A stretch of DNA of 64,000 nucleotides from Apostichopus japonicus. Its lineage: Eukaryota > Echinodermata > Holothuroidea > Aspidochirotida > Stichopodidae. Below the pieces are notes generated by a model. The model searched no databases, was not told the origin of the DNA, and was given only the letters and a program-made list of their open reading frames with translations. Below, in pieces: positions 1-10,782 of this stretch. Position numbers and translations under genes: made by a program. Each line of letters opens with the position of its first letter. The stretch's first letter is position 1. The stretch spans positions 12,482,001-12,546,000 of the forward strand of contig NC_092573.1 of assembly GCF_037975245.1 (NCBI RefSeq), read 5' to 3'.

Positions 1-322
1 TACAAGGCCTTAGTAAGGGACAATAGAGCATCCACATGACATAATTACATACACTTTTGCATTTAACTAATTTAATACAAGAATGCATTTATATTTTCGT
101 TAAGCTGTTTCCTTAAATTCTTCACATATCACAAACTTTGATTGTGAACCTTCTGCATTAGATTTTCTCACATCTTGTTACGGGAATGTAATGTTCTTAT
201 CTTTCTGTGATTGGATGAAATTGATATTTATTTTACAAGACCGGTCTAAGCTCAAAGTCTTATTAACAATAAATCACAGCAGTACGAACAATTTAGATTT
301 CTCTTTATTTCTCAATTTCTAG
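1..322 (+). other. 3' part of intron 1 of gene A
   Basis: AT-rich non-coding sequence ending in a pyrimidine-rich stretch and AG (321-322) just before exon 2 of gene A. In gene B the matching intron is about 1.2 kb and separates a 351-bp first exon from exon 2, so the first exon of gene A should lie left of this window. I see nothing else here. Confidence 0.7.
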
Positions 323-3300
323 TTTGACTTGGTTTGTTCCAAAAAGGGGCTGACAGATTTGGCCCAGTCTAGCATGATGCTTGGAGGAGCCTTCGGATCA
401 ATCACTGCTGGATTACTAGCTGCTCACATTGGAAGACGACCAGTCATCATATGTTCGCTGACTATATTTGTTGCCAGTGGATGTGCTCTAATATTCTCGC
501 CTAATATAGCAGTTTTCATAGCCTTATTTACAATCTACGGAGCAACACAACCTGTAAGTTTTCCAAACTTCTACGGATTTTGCTACAAAATAGACACCTT
601 TTTTATGAATGTTCAAAATTATAAATTAACAGGTAATGTTAGGAATTTCTAATTACAGTTCAGATCTAGTTTATCGTGAAATATATCGATCATTTATCAT
701 CTGTGGTGACATATATTTAGCAAGTGAAATTCACAGGAATACTCGTCATTATGTAACAACTAGTTTCCTCCAACGATGCTTATCCAAAAAATTAAACATT
801 TTGAGAGTTACGAATGTCTTCACCGTATAGTTGTACGTTAGTAGCTGAAGTTTTAATCCGCTTGCTAATAAGGTATAACGTTCCGCTTGCTAATAAGGTT
901 TAACGTTATATATCATTCATGATAGGCAGTTGGGAATAAGTACAACCTTCACTCTTCGTTTTGTTTTGAATGCAGGGATTCTGGACCAACTGCCACATAC
1001 TTTTTATGGAGTACTTGGTTCCGAGCAAACGATCAATGATTTCGGCTTTCCCGCCATTTTTCCAGTCAGTAGGTTCCGTATTACTAGGAGTGCTTGCATA
1101 TTACATTCGAGACTGGCGATATTTGCAATCTGTGCTGATCTTCCCATATATATTACTGTTGTCAATCGTTTGGTAAGTATGAATCACCGGGCAGGGGCAG
1201 ACCGAGAATTTTCTAAGGAGGGTTTCGACCCGGGTAAATCCAAGCCGACATGATAAAGGAAATCTGGCGTGAGACCCCCACCCCTCCCTCGTAACGCTAG
1301 AGATTAATCAAAATGCAATTAATTCGAAATCGTCTGTGAACTCTAAGGCCGAATCTCGAATGAGAACTTTGGTCCAGAACTCTGTTGATTGCAGTGGAAA
1401 TTATTATTGCGTTGGCTCTTTATCATTAAAAGTGACTATTTATGTTGATATTTATCATTTTGTAATAAGGTAATAGTTGATTAAATTCGTCGCAATTTAT
1501 CATATTAATTGTTAAACATAAAACAAGGAACATACATGCGTCTGTGTTTGACAAGTTTCTGTAATCCGCCTTTTTGCAAGTTGAAATAGATACTCTTCTT
1601 TAGGTGGAAACCAAATGTCAATTCATTGCTTTGCATATAGTCCTCTTTCCTTACTTCGAAGGTTAATCCCTGAGTCAGCAAGATGGCATCTTTCGAAAGG
1701 GAATTTCAATACTAGTGAGAACATTCTGAAAAGAATTGCAGTTATCAATAGGAAAAATAGCCAGGGTCCATTCCTACATGAAGATTTCTTAAATGAAGAT
1801 ATACAAGAGGGACGATTAAATAGCACCATTGTTGTGCCAGATACACACACAGAGACCACCCCACCCACAACTAGTGAGGCTGAGAGATATGACGCATCAA
1901 ATATTCATACCAACCAAGGATTTTCCATAGATGAAGAAAACGAGGTGACAGTCCTCTCTGACAGTCGTGTAGACCAAAACGTTTTGCAAAACCAAAAAGA
2001 TGACATAGCTCCCTCAAATGGAAGTCAGGTACCTGAATCTGAGTTAGTCAAAGGTGACATTTATCATAAATATACCAACATCGATAACAAGGAAGAAATA
2101 CCAACGATATCTGCAAATATTGATGCAGTGTCCGCTGGAAGTGATGGCAAAGACTCCCAAGAGCCAAAGAGAAGCATTTTAGATGTGTTTAAACCACCAG
2201 TGTTGTATATAACTCTTTCTGTTTGCACGATAAAGTAAGTCCATCAGGCACAGAAGAAAACACCGTACAGTCCTCGGTGTCACTTTTTAACCGAAATCCC
2301 CCCCCCCCCCCGCCCCTTACATTAGCAAAAAGCTAACATCATGGACAAAGACGTTTTGCTTCTTCACGCCTAGCCTTCACTCAAGATGCATACCACCCAC
2401 CACTAGTTGTACAACTGCGCCCGTATACATATTAATTATCACTACTGACAATGTTATTATTTTACGACTTTTGTTACTTTAAATTACTTAAATTGTAATT
2501 TGTAACTGCCTTTCAATAACCTATTCTGAAGAACGTATTACCTCATTTGCATAGTTAAATACCATGATATGCTGAAGATAATGAAATCCATAGTTTAAGA
2601 GTACAGTGAACAGTAAAAAAAAAAGAAATTGTTAGCACATACGATTGCTCATTAGCCTTTAATAGGTGGTTTTTGTCTTGCTGTAGATCACAAAATGAAG
2701 CAGCAAATTTTTACATCCTTTAATTACAAAACAATTTATTGACGTTCATGACAAGTCCCTATAAATGTGGAGTTGCGTGATTTCCTCAAGAATTTAGCAC
2801 TTAAAATCTGCAGTATTTAGTATGAAATATCTTGCATTTAGTTGTAAGTTACATCATTTTATACGTATGAATCGTGAACACCAAGTGTGTTAAAGCATTT
2901 AATGTGACTTACAGATTGGAGGCTCGGGTACTGGCCACATCTATTCGTTATGTTTTTGGGTAAAGTACTTAATCTCAATTTCCTCTCTTATCCAATTATG
3001 CAGGACGCTGAAGCTACATGCATGGACAACTTATATACTTTGATTTCCTTCAGTTAACAAAGGGACTTTCAACATTTTGGCCACTTCTTATCAACTGTTT
3101 GATCACACACTAAACATTTATTGTCTCGAAAATTAACGTTTATTTATATTTCATATGCAAACCTTGAGACTCGTGAACTTATTTAATCATTACTTCGATC
3201 GTGCATTATATCGCCTGATTGTGCCAACATCAGCGTAAGATACAGCTTCCTTGTACATGAATTGACATTGGATGTAATAGTTTGATGCGTATTCGAGTTG

Positions 3301-5685
3301 AACTATGAGTGAGTATAAATTTATGAAATGAAACCAGCTACATTTTGTGGGCTAAGTTAAACGTTCTTTTCTCTTTTATATTATTCTAATGATATTTCTT
3401 TCCTTTTTCGTTAGGGCGGTGTACAGCATGGTGTACTTTGGTTTTGTTCTTAATACTGGGAATCTCGCCGGAAACCCTTATCTAAATTTTATTATTGGCG
3501 GATTAATTGAAATACCAGCAAGAATGATTCCTGTCGTTTTAATCAAGAGGCACGATAAAATTATAGGCTTTGCATGAAATAGTTTAAGCTGTTTCGTTAA
3601 CTGCAGTCATACATCTTTATTTATGATATGTTTGCACATTGTTTGCATTTTGAATAGCGGATCAACAATTTAAATGGTTATATGTCAAAATTAATTGACC
3701 TTTTTTACCAATTTAAGATTTAAGATGGTTTATATCGAATTCCCCCCCCCCCCCCCGTACCATGAAACTAGCTGCACGCCATATGGCTATATGGGGGATA
3801 TGTAAACGTGTACAGATGCACGCAGTTCATTTGGTATGGTTTCTTTGGAATAATATATATAAGAAATATGAACATCGATAACTGTTATCTATACATATGA
3901 TCTCTATGGTTGTTATTTCCTTACAGACTCGGCGGCAGATTTATAGCATCTACCTTCTTCCTTTTGTGTGCCGTGACATTGACAGTTATTGTCCTGATCC
4001 CAGAAGAGACAGGTTAGTAGATAAAACGACCAAACCGATTTGACGAAAGGTTCTCTCACTAATGGAGAATAAACTCATATACTTAAAAGACCAACAAAGA
4101 GTTTGTTTTTCTTGTCAACATTAGTAGTAAGAAATGGACGTCATCTTATGGCAAACTGAATTCAAGACAAACAAAATGCTACTTTTCGAGTAGGAAACAT
4201 TATAAATTACTAAATTGTTGTAATTTAAATTTTAAAATGATCCTAAAAGTGGGGTTTTCAGATGATGTTCGTTACTCTAATTTGTATGTTACCACGTACT
4301 ATATGAACACAAAATCTGATAATTGTTCAAGCATTGAGATGACACGTTTAGGTTCTTGCATCATCACATCCCGCACAATAAGCAAAAACAAAAGTGGCCT
4401 GGTGTTAAAGAGGTCACTGGAATCTTCTAATTCTGTCGAACTGAACATTAATTTTTGAGATATAATGATATAAGATGAAACCAAAGACGATAAAGCTAGT
4501 CCGTCAAATTTTCACCGTCTGGTGCAATTAACTTATAACAACCTTTTAATGATCGTGTGTCTATGACTGCATCATATGAAGCTTGTACTGCAAACTTGTA
4601 CCATGAATACCCAGTGGTACAAACAACTGTTGTGTAAATCCTCCGGAAACTAACTGGTCTTTTCATAATAATACTTATAGCGGACACAGTTTTAGAAGTT
4701 TATGGCTGGTAACGACCACTTTTGTCACAATAGTGACACCGAACACAACTGGTTCACCTTCATGCATTCTGCACATATTTGTAGCACTGTGTTTTTGACA
4801 CATATTTCCAAAATGGTCTAAGAATGGATTACTCTCTGGATCTTAATTAATTATCTTCAGTAGATATCGTAAGTCGATATCAAATTCTGTAATTGAAAAG
4901 GTCACCTTCTTGTAGTCTTCGTTACGCGTATTTCATTATCTCAAGATGGTGGGAAATCTCTAGGCACAGTTATAACGGCGTTCTCCCTCTTTGGTCGGTT
5001 CCTGTTGACAGTTAACGATTCTGCTTGCATCGTGATGATAATGGAGTTGTTTCCAACAACACTGAGGTAAGTTTGTCTTGTAATACTGTTCCTTACACGT
5101 ATCTGTACTGTCCAAAGCTTTACAAGAACCCGTACAGTACACTTCCCATTCAAGACTATCTGCCATTTCTTCACTGTGAAGTTACACAAACCTCTTTGCT
5201 TTCTTTACAGAACTCTTGGAACTGGAGTGACGGAATTCTTTAGTCGTCTTGGTGCAGTTTTTGCACCACTCATGTTGTATCTTGTAAGTGATTAGTTTTG
5301 TATTAATGGAATGGATTGAAAGGGTAAAGTCCTAATGCTGCACCATTCATTCCACCTCCTTTTGTTTCATAAAAGACTGTAAAACCCAAATTCTGAACTG
5401 ATATCTTTTTTCTGTTATTCATCATGGTTCGTTCATATCCACATGTTAGGATTATATTTACGATATAACATCACTTTGTATATCTTCAATACCTTTGTTT
5501 TATAGGATAATATCTTCCCTGGGTTTTCATTGATCGCAATGGCTGCGAGCTCCCTTACAGCATCAATTCTAGCATTCCTGTTACCAGAGACACTCAATGA
5601 ACCACAACCTGAGACGCCAGAAGATCTCAAGAAGCTGATGGGCCAAAAGCGTCGTCTCTTGCCAACTAAAACAAACAAACGCTAA
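323..5685 (+). CDS. SLC22-family organic cation/carnitine transporter-like protein, gene A (5' end outside window)
   Basis: Major facilitator, SLC22 type, expected in the plasma membrane; substrate unknown. Exons: 323-553, 976-1172, 1662-2234, 3415-3549, 3927-4012, 4946-5066, 5211-5283, 5506-5685. They join in frame to 531 aa plus stop and lack only the first exon (TM1 and extracellular loop). Family marks are the opening FDLVC, GRRP between TM2 and TM3, RDWRYLQ, PESARW after TM6, GNLAGNPYLNF in TM7, ELFPTTLR between TM10 and TM11, and a tail with LPET then PQPETPEDLKK. Exon 4 encodes a loop of about 160 acidic/Ser/Thr-rich residues, longer than usual for the family. Exon 5 ends at a GC rather than GT donor. 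The motif-A aspartate is lost (AAHIGRRP). Exons and intron 2 are very close to gene B, so A and B are recent paralogs. The open frame argues that it is functional, subject to the GC donor. Confidence 0.85.
858..907 (+). repeat. 25-bp perfect-spacing tandem duplication in intron 2 of gene A
   Basis: Two adjacent 25-bp units starting CCGCTTGCTAATAAGGT, at 858-882 and 883-907, differing at one base. The homologous intron of gene B (near 26168) has one unit, so this is a duplication specific to gene A. Confidence 0.8.
3550..3551 (+). promoter_or_regulatory. Non-canonical GC splice donor of exon 5, gene A
   Basis: Paralogs B, C, D and E all splice out of this 135-bp exon with a GT donor. In gene A the aligned position reads GAG followed by GCACGA, so the donor is GC, with poor agreement to the usual GC-donor consensus. 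The next acceptor (3925-3926) completes the arginine codon and keeps the frame. Without splicing here, the frame would end at a TGA at about 3575-3577. Confidence 0.65.
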
Positions 5686-5708
5686 AGATTAAGCGAAAAC
5701 AATAATCC

Positions 5709-5714
5709 AATAAA
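5709..5714 (+). other. Candidate polyadenylation signal of gene A
   Basis: AATAAA 24 bases after the stop codon of gene A, in AT-rich sequence. It is conserved in the pseudogene copy. The distance is short but plausible for a cleavage signal. Confidence 0.45.
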
Positions 5715-6007
5715 TACTTTGAAGTGACTTGATTTCTTCTTGGTAATGGTCAATGGCTTTGTCGAACAAATTAAGAGTCAGTTTGTGAATTGTTCGTCGT
5801 CTCATCTTTGCGAATGCAAGCTAAGCTGTTCACTTTTTACATTGCTTACACAAAGAGTTTACAGTGTTTACAGTCTGGTGCTTCCTCAATTATAACTAAA
5901 TTTATCTACCGGATTGTACGTTAAATATGTTATGAAATCATATATGAGCGATAGACCTATCGACAAACATACAGTTGTAATAGTTTTTTTTTTCAAATAT
6001 TCATTTA

Positions 6008-6113
6008 GTTGTAGCGATCATTATGTTGAACATATTTGGCGATATGAGACTGAAGAATTCAGCTGCATTTGTGGTATAGCGATGAAACTAACGGTAAAAC
6101 GATTGTTAGAGAG
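6008..6113 (+). pseudogene. Decayed exon 1 of a lost SLC22 paralog (copy 1)
   Basis: This stretch aligns with the 3' half of exon 1 of gene B (24330-24430). Shared features are a Cys then TATGTTGA, TTTGGCGA, the block GAGACTGAAGAA, GGTATAGC, AAACGATTGTTA, and the exon-end donor GAG|GTGAAT at 6114. The resemblance continues into intron 1 (GGTCTGGAATTTAA against GGTCAGGAATTTGC). Small deletions shift the frame: the end of the exon would read YSDETNGKTIVRE in the ancestral frame but is out of frame with the part before it. The upstream half (start codon and TM1) is not recognisable. It lies downstream of the 3' end of gene A, on the same strand, so it was the start of the next gene in the array. 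Confidence 0.75.
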
Positions 6114-7354
6114 GTGAATGGAGCAATGCCCTATTATTAATAATTGGAATATGGTGAGAGATACAACTCTAGTGACGTGTGCACTTTATTGTAATATCAG
6201 ACGGTCTGGAATTTAACGGCAAATATATTTGTAGTTGCAAAAGTACACCTGTTTAAAGGTGTTTACTGGAGGTCGTGTGAACTACGCCGATCGGGTGCAA
6301 GGCACTGCAATGTTAGCATTTGCAAGGTGGAACTTCATACGGACCTAGGATCTCAATTCCATATCCTACTTGGTCCACAAAAAGGATCCGGGAGATTACG
6401 TTGAGGGTCCGGCCTTCGGCCCAAAAGTGGGCTAGCTGTCTTGCAATGGAGGGCTCTTGTCTATTAGACTTGGTTGATGTTCAGCTTTCAGTGAAACCAT
6501 GGCCTCAATCAGGCGTATTCTCATGTTAACCTTGGTTTTGTTTTCAAATGGTTATTTGCACTGCCTTCTTCATCATCATGTCTGCCTAAGCTCGATTCCC
6601 TTGTTTTCTTTTTATTTCTAATTCATTTTTCCTCGCTATGTAATCAATTTTAATTCAAATTAAATTTATTCTCACGTCCGCCTAGGCTCGACGAAGCAAT
6701 TTTGTATTTTTTTTAACATTCTTCTTCTTCCTTTATGATTTTCTCGGTTAAATATATGTGCTTCGATGCAAGTTGGTCTAATTTTTTGACGGTGAGGGGG
6801 TTATTTCACACATGCAGACAGTAGTTCATTGTAATATTTTGCGCAACAGATTTAGACTAGAGACCTAAGTGGTTTACTTCATTTCTGTCGCGGTCGTCAG
6901 CTTCTACGGAATATTTTTCGGAAAGTATATACAACGACGGAAACGCTGCCAGCAGGGGAAAGGAAGTGTTTCTGGCTACAGTATTAAGCCAACGAGGCTT
7001 CTTTTCTTGCACGCTTTATAGTCTATGTTCGTTTGGGGAATGTTTTGTCAATATTTAACCTATTAAGTACCCCTACGTGTGGACAAAGCTTTGCTCCTGT
7101 AAGAGCTACTTCTCAATCCCTATGTGCTGATAATATGTGAGGCAGGCTCTTGAAAGACAGTGCGATACAACAGGTAGTACCGTCATGGCACGAGAAAGTA
7201 TGAGAACCTAATGGAAATAGCTGCACGATTCAGGTGTAATTTTACCATTAGATGGACAGGAATACGAAACTTTGTTTAGTCACCCCACTCTCAGCTCCAT
7301 GCTTCTCCTTTCCATACATACCACTCATCTGACTCATTTATGTTGAGTGCATTC

Positions 7355-8674
7355 AGGGGCGTATCCAGGGGGGGGCGCAACAGGCGCGCGCCCCCCCTAT
7401 TGGCCGTCACCAAAAAAAAAAAAGTTTAGCAAAAAAAAAAAATTGATGACGACCTTTATGTGAGATGTCGGTGATCGCTCAACCCCCCCCCCCCCTCCCG
7501 TATGCTTTATTTTTTGTTTGCCAAAAAAAGGTTCTGGCGAAGTTCGGCGGCATAATAGTTTTAGAAACATAGATGGTAATTGTGTTTGTATTATCACTAT
7601 AAACACTAAATGACATGCCAGCCATACTAAATTGTGTCCATATTTACTGGAAATATTGCTTATTAAGGTCGAAAAATGGATCACATATGGCCATGGGCGG
7701 CGATCCTGGGTGGAGGGGGGATATATCCCCCCATGAAAATGGGTGGAGGGGATGTAATGCACCATATCCCCCCCCCCCACCAAATGCCAGGGATAAGAAT
7801 ATTTTCATGCCTACATTTATGCATCTTCGTTAATGTACGGCTCTTTTTTAGCTTCATTTCTCGCCTACCATAAACGCAGTGCGATCTTTTCAAATAAAGC
7901 GTCTTTATAAAGCAAAAATAGTTGACTGTAGGCTTCATTGGCCCTATAACAACAAAATGTATTATTGCGCCCACGGTATTGATATAGTACATATATGCAC
8001 CCTCATAGTATTCATATAGGCCCTATAGTAGGCCTACACACGTACATGTTCCCTCGACACAGCTGAGAATCTCATGTAATCAGGATAATGCTTAATACAC
8101 GTTTCACCTGGATGCCCTAGCAATCGGTACCTAGGAATGTAACTATGTGTAATTGTGTATTGCATGTGTATAGGCCTATAATAGCCTGCATGAGGCCATT
8201 TTCTTCATCGAATAATATAACAGAGCTCTCGAACATTCTAACGTTGCGCCTGAAACAAGATTGACAGGGGCAATTTTCCCAAAATAACACCCGAAATTTA
8301 AAAAAAAGTATTTTGGATCCTGATTATGAGATATTTCGGACATGACATCCCTATTTTAAAGTTGGGTATATGCCGCTTGGAAACCTCGGGAAGTGCGTTT
8401 CCGGCCATCTAGAGGGTTTGTTAATCCCAAAATTTTCTTGTACGCTTCGCGCCAACTCATGGTGGCGCTACGCTTAGATAGTTAACAAGGTCAAATTCCC
8501 CCCCCCCCCCTTACTCGGAAGTGCGGATCGCCGCCCATGCATATGACACCATTTTGCATTTCAACCCTTCTTTGAAAGCAAAAATTGTACACCCCTCCCC
8601 TTAGACCCATCCCCCAGGACGGCGATCATTCATGCCTGGCGCCCCCCCTATTGGAAAATCCTGGATACGCCCCT
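7355..8674. mobile_element. hAT-like non-autonomous DNA transposon, 1,320 bp
   Basis: The ends are perfect 15-bp terminal inverted repeats, AGGGGCGTATCCAGG and its complement. The element is flanked by 8-bp direct repeats GTGCATTC (7347-7354 and 8675-8682). The second copy of the surrounding duplication has a single GTGCATTC (21473-21480) and no insert, which proves an insertion and gives its exact limits. An 8-bp target duplication and a CAGGGGCG-type end suit the hAT superfamily. If the outer C/G is counted in the repeat, the target site is 6 bp. No transposase frame is visible; the open frames inside are artefacts of C/G runs. A further inverted pair lies inside (7683-7707 against 8524-8546, sharing ATGGGCGGCGATCC), which suggests a nested or composite element. 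Confidence 0.85.
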
Positions 8675-9248
8675 GTGCATTCTCTTGTCCATGACATTGC
8701 ATAATATATCGAAAGATGAGATAATAATGACACTAAACAATGTACTCTAGTGTCGATCAAGCAGGTATGCCAGAGAATAAAATTATTAGAGTGCACGGGG
8801 AATTCAAGTATGACATACTTAAAACTAAACATCAACTGGCAAACTCTACTCATTGTCGAACAAATATTATCTAATTTCAACACTATTTAGCATACCTTGC
8901 AACTATAATTCTATATTATTGGCACTTCACGACAGTTAACCTCTAATCCTGTGCATAAGAACATGAATTCAAAAGCAAGGCCTATACCATGACTATAGTC
9001 GCAGGCTAGGCATAGGCTACCTTTACAGACAGACAAACAACTTCCAACAGAGTGTAAAATATCACTAACCAGCCATGCCCATTCTGTTGATGTCTTCAAA
9101 TGTCGTCATCACCTTCTCTGCAACCATGTCATTGAAGACGTTTGTACAATTAAGACGAAGAACGATGGCAAGATATATCCAACGTGTAGACTAGTCACCT
9201 CTCAGACAAGTTGAACACTAGTGTTCCAGTAGTCTCAACTAATTCTCA

Positions 9249-9249
9249 C

Positions 9250-9333
<84 letters not shown>
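9249..9333. repeat. TA dinucleotide microsatellite at end of duplication copy 1
   Basis: About 80 bp of nearly pure TA. It coincides with the point where similarity to copy 2 ends, so it may have served as, or grown at, a rearrangement breakpoint. Confidence 0.9.
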
Positions 9334-9336
<3 letters not shown>

Positions 9337-10725
9337 CGGCTATAATAACGCTATAGGCCTACATATAGCCAATGACTCCAACGATGTCCACGAAACGATC
9401 CACCACACAGGAACGACTTTTCTTCATATCACCTATATATATTATCGGCATGGCTGATAAAGGCGGCTATTTGATTCTTCACAACTTTCGAACCCTGAAA
9501 AATTTATTCTCCCCATATCTTTATAACATCAATATTTCGGGATAAATGATAATTAATATGCATACGTCACCAAAATGTTTTGTTTCTTAAAATGTGCTCT
9601 GAATATTTCAATTTATCCTTAATATGAAACTGCATGGATTAACAATAAAATGCTACAACTCTCCATAAAATGGTTAACTATCTCGGGCGTGATTCTTATC
9701 GGCCATTTTCTGACATCCTATATACTCAAATGTACTTCAACTACGAACTTCAACTTGTAATTTGATCCTAAATTAGGTCAAGATGGAAGCGTTGTTAAAA
9801 TGTCTATATGAGAGAACTAGACATACATTTAGAAAGCTTATCGTTGAATTCATTATTGGCTGGTGCGGTACCTGTAATGTAACTAATATAGCTTCAAAAC
9901 TATAACAGGAAGGCAAATAATACTAGTCTTCCCATGTTGAAACATTCAATGAAATTAAACAGATCAAATCAGTTTACCTCCTAACACATTGAATTATCAA
10001 ACAATTGGGAAGGGGGGGGGGGGGTGGGGAGGGCGTTATTTAGAGGACGTTAAAAATCCTTCAGGAATTTATTCCACGACATTTTGACTAGTTTCACTTA
10101 CATTTTCTTCTCGACATACCCTCCGAAGAGATATCTGAGAATGAACAAACATGATATTGTAATAATTGTAATAAAGATGATATCAAGTTACGTTGTTACG
10201 CGAAAGCATACAACACTACTACATCGCCATGATACCGACACAAATAAAACATAATGAATCTAGGTACTATTTCTGCTATAAGGAGAGTTTTAACACGACG
10301 AGTTATATCTCTAACGTATTCATACGACAAAGTGTAACCGACAAGTTATGTTCACCAAGGTAATATACATTCGAACGAATAATGATGTCGCCGTATCACA
10401 TTAATTGTGCATACGGTTATTTAAAGACCTCTTCATAGGGATATGTAAGAGCCTATAGTATACAGGACGTGTAGTCTGTCACATTGAACCTATTAATATT
10501 AATCTGATATAGAAATAATTTATCATGATCCGTTCCATCGGCCTCAACCGGCCACTCTATCATACACACGACGATCATATTACATCGCGTTTATCATTCC
10601 TTTTCCAACTAAGGTACATGATCTGTGTTAGATCAAATCGAGGACGTAGTATAAACATAGCATACTCCTGTTACCTATGGTTATACACAGAAGCCGAGCA
10701 ATGAAAAACAGAAGACGCAAATGAG

Positions 10726-10779
<54 letters not shown>
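10726..10779. repeat. Poly-A followed by AT microsatellite
   Basis: A run of about 15 A directly followed by about 38 bp of AT repeats. This could be the tail of an old retroposon, but no body is recognisable upstream. Confidence 0.8.

Positions 10780-10782
<3 letters not shown>

Larger units (their letters stand above)
3797..9256 (+). repeat. Segmental duplication, copy 1
   Basis: Nearly identical by eye to 17933-22055. It begins inside intron 5 of gene A and runs through exons 6-9, the 3' flank, a decayed exon 1 and more flank, ending at a TA microsatellite in both copies. Copy 1 is about 1.3 kb longer because of the transposon at 7355-8674. Introns are duplicated too, so this was a DNA-level event, not retroposition. 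Confidence 0.9.

Noticed and set aside
4237-4458. 73-residue frame present in both duplication copies (also 18371-18592)
   Set aside because: It lies in intron 6 of gene A, is kept only because the duplication is recent, begins with TTG in copy 2, and overlaps an equally open frame on the other strand.
7397-7783. 128-residue frame on the - strand as a transposase
   Set aside because: It is produced by C/G runs inside the hAT-like element and shows no transposase motif. The element appears non-autonomous.
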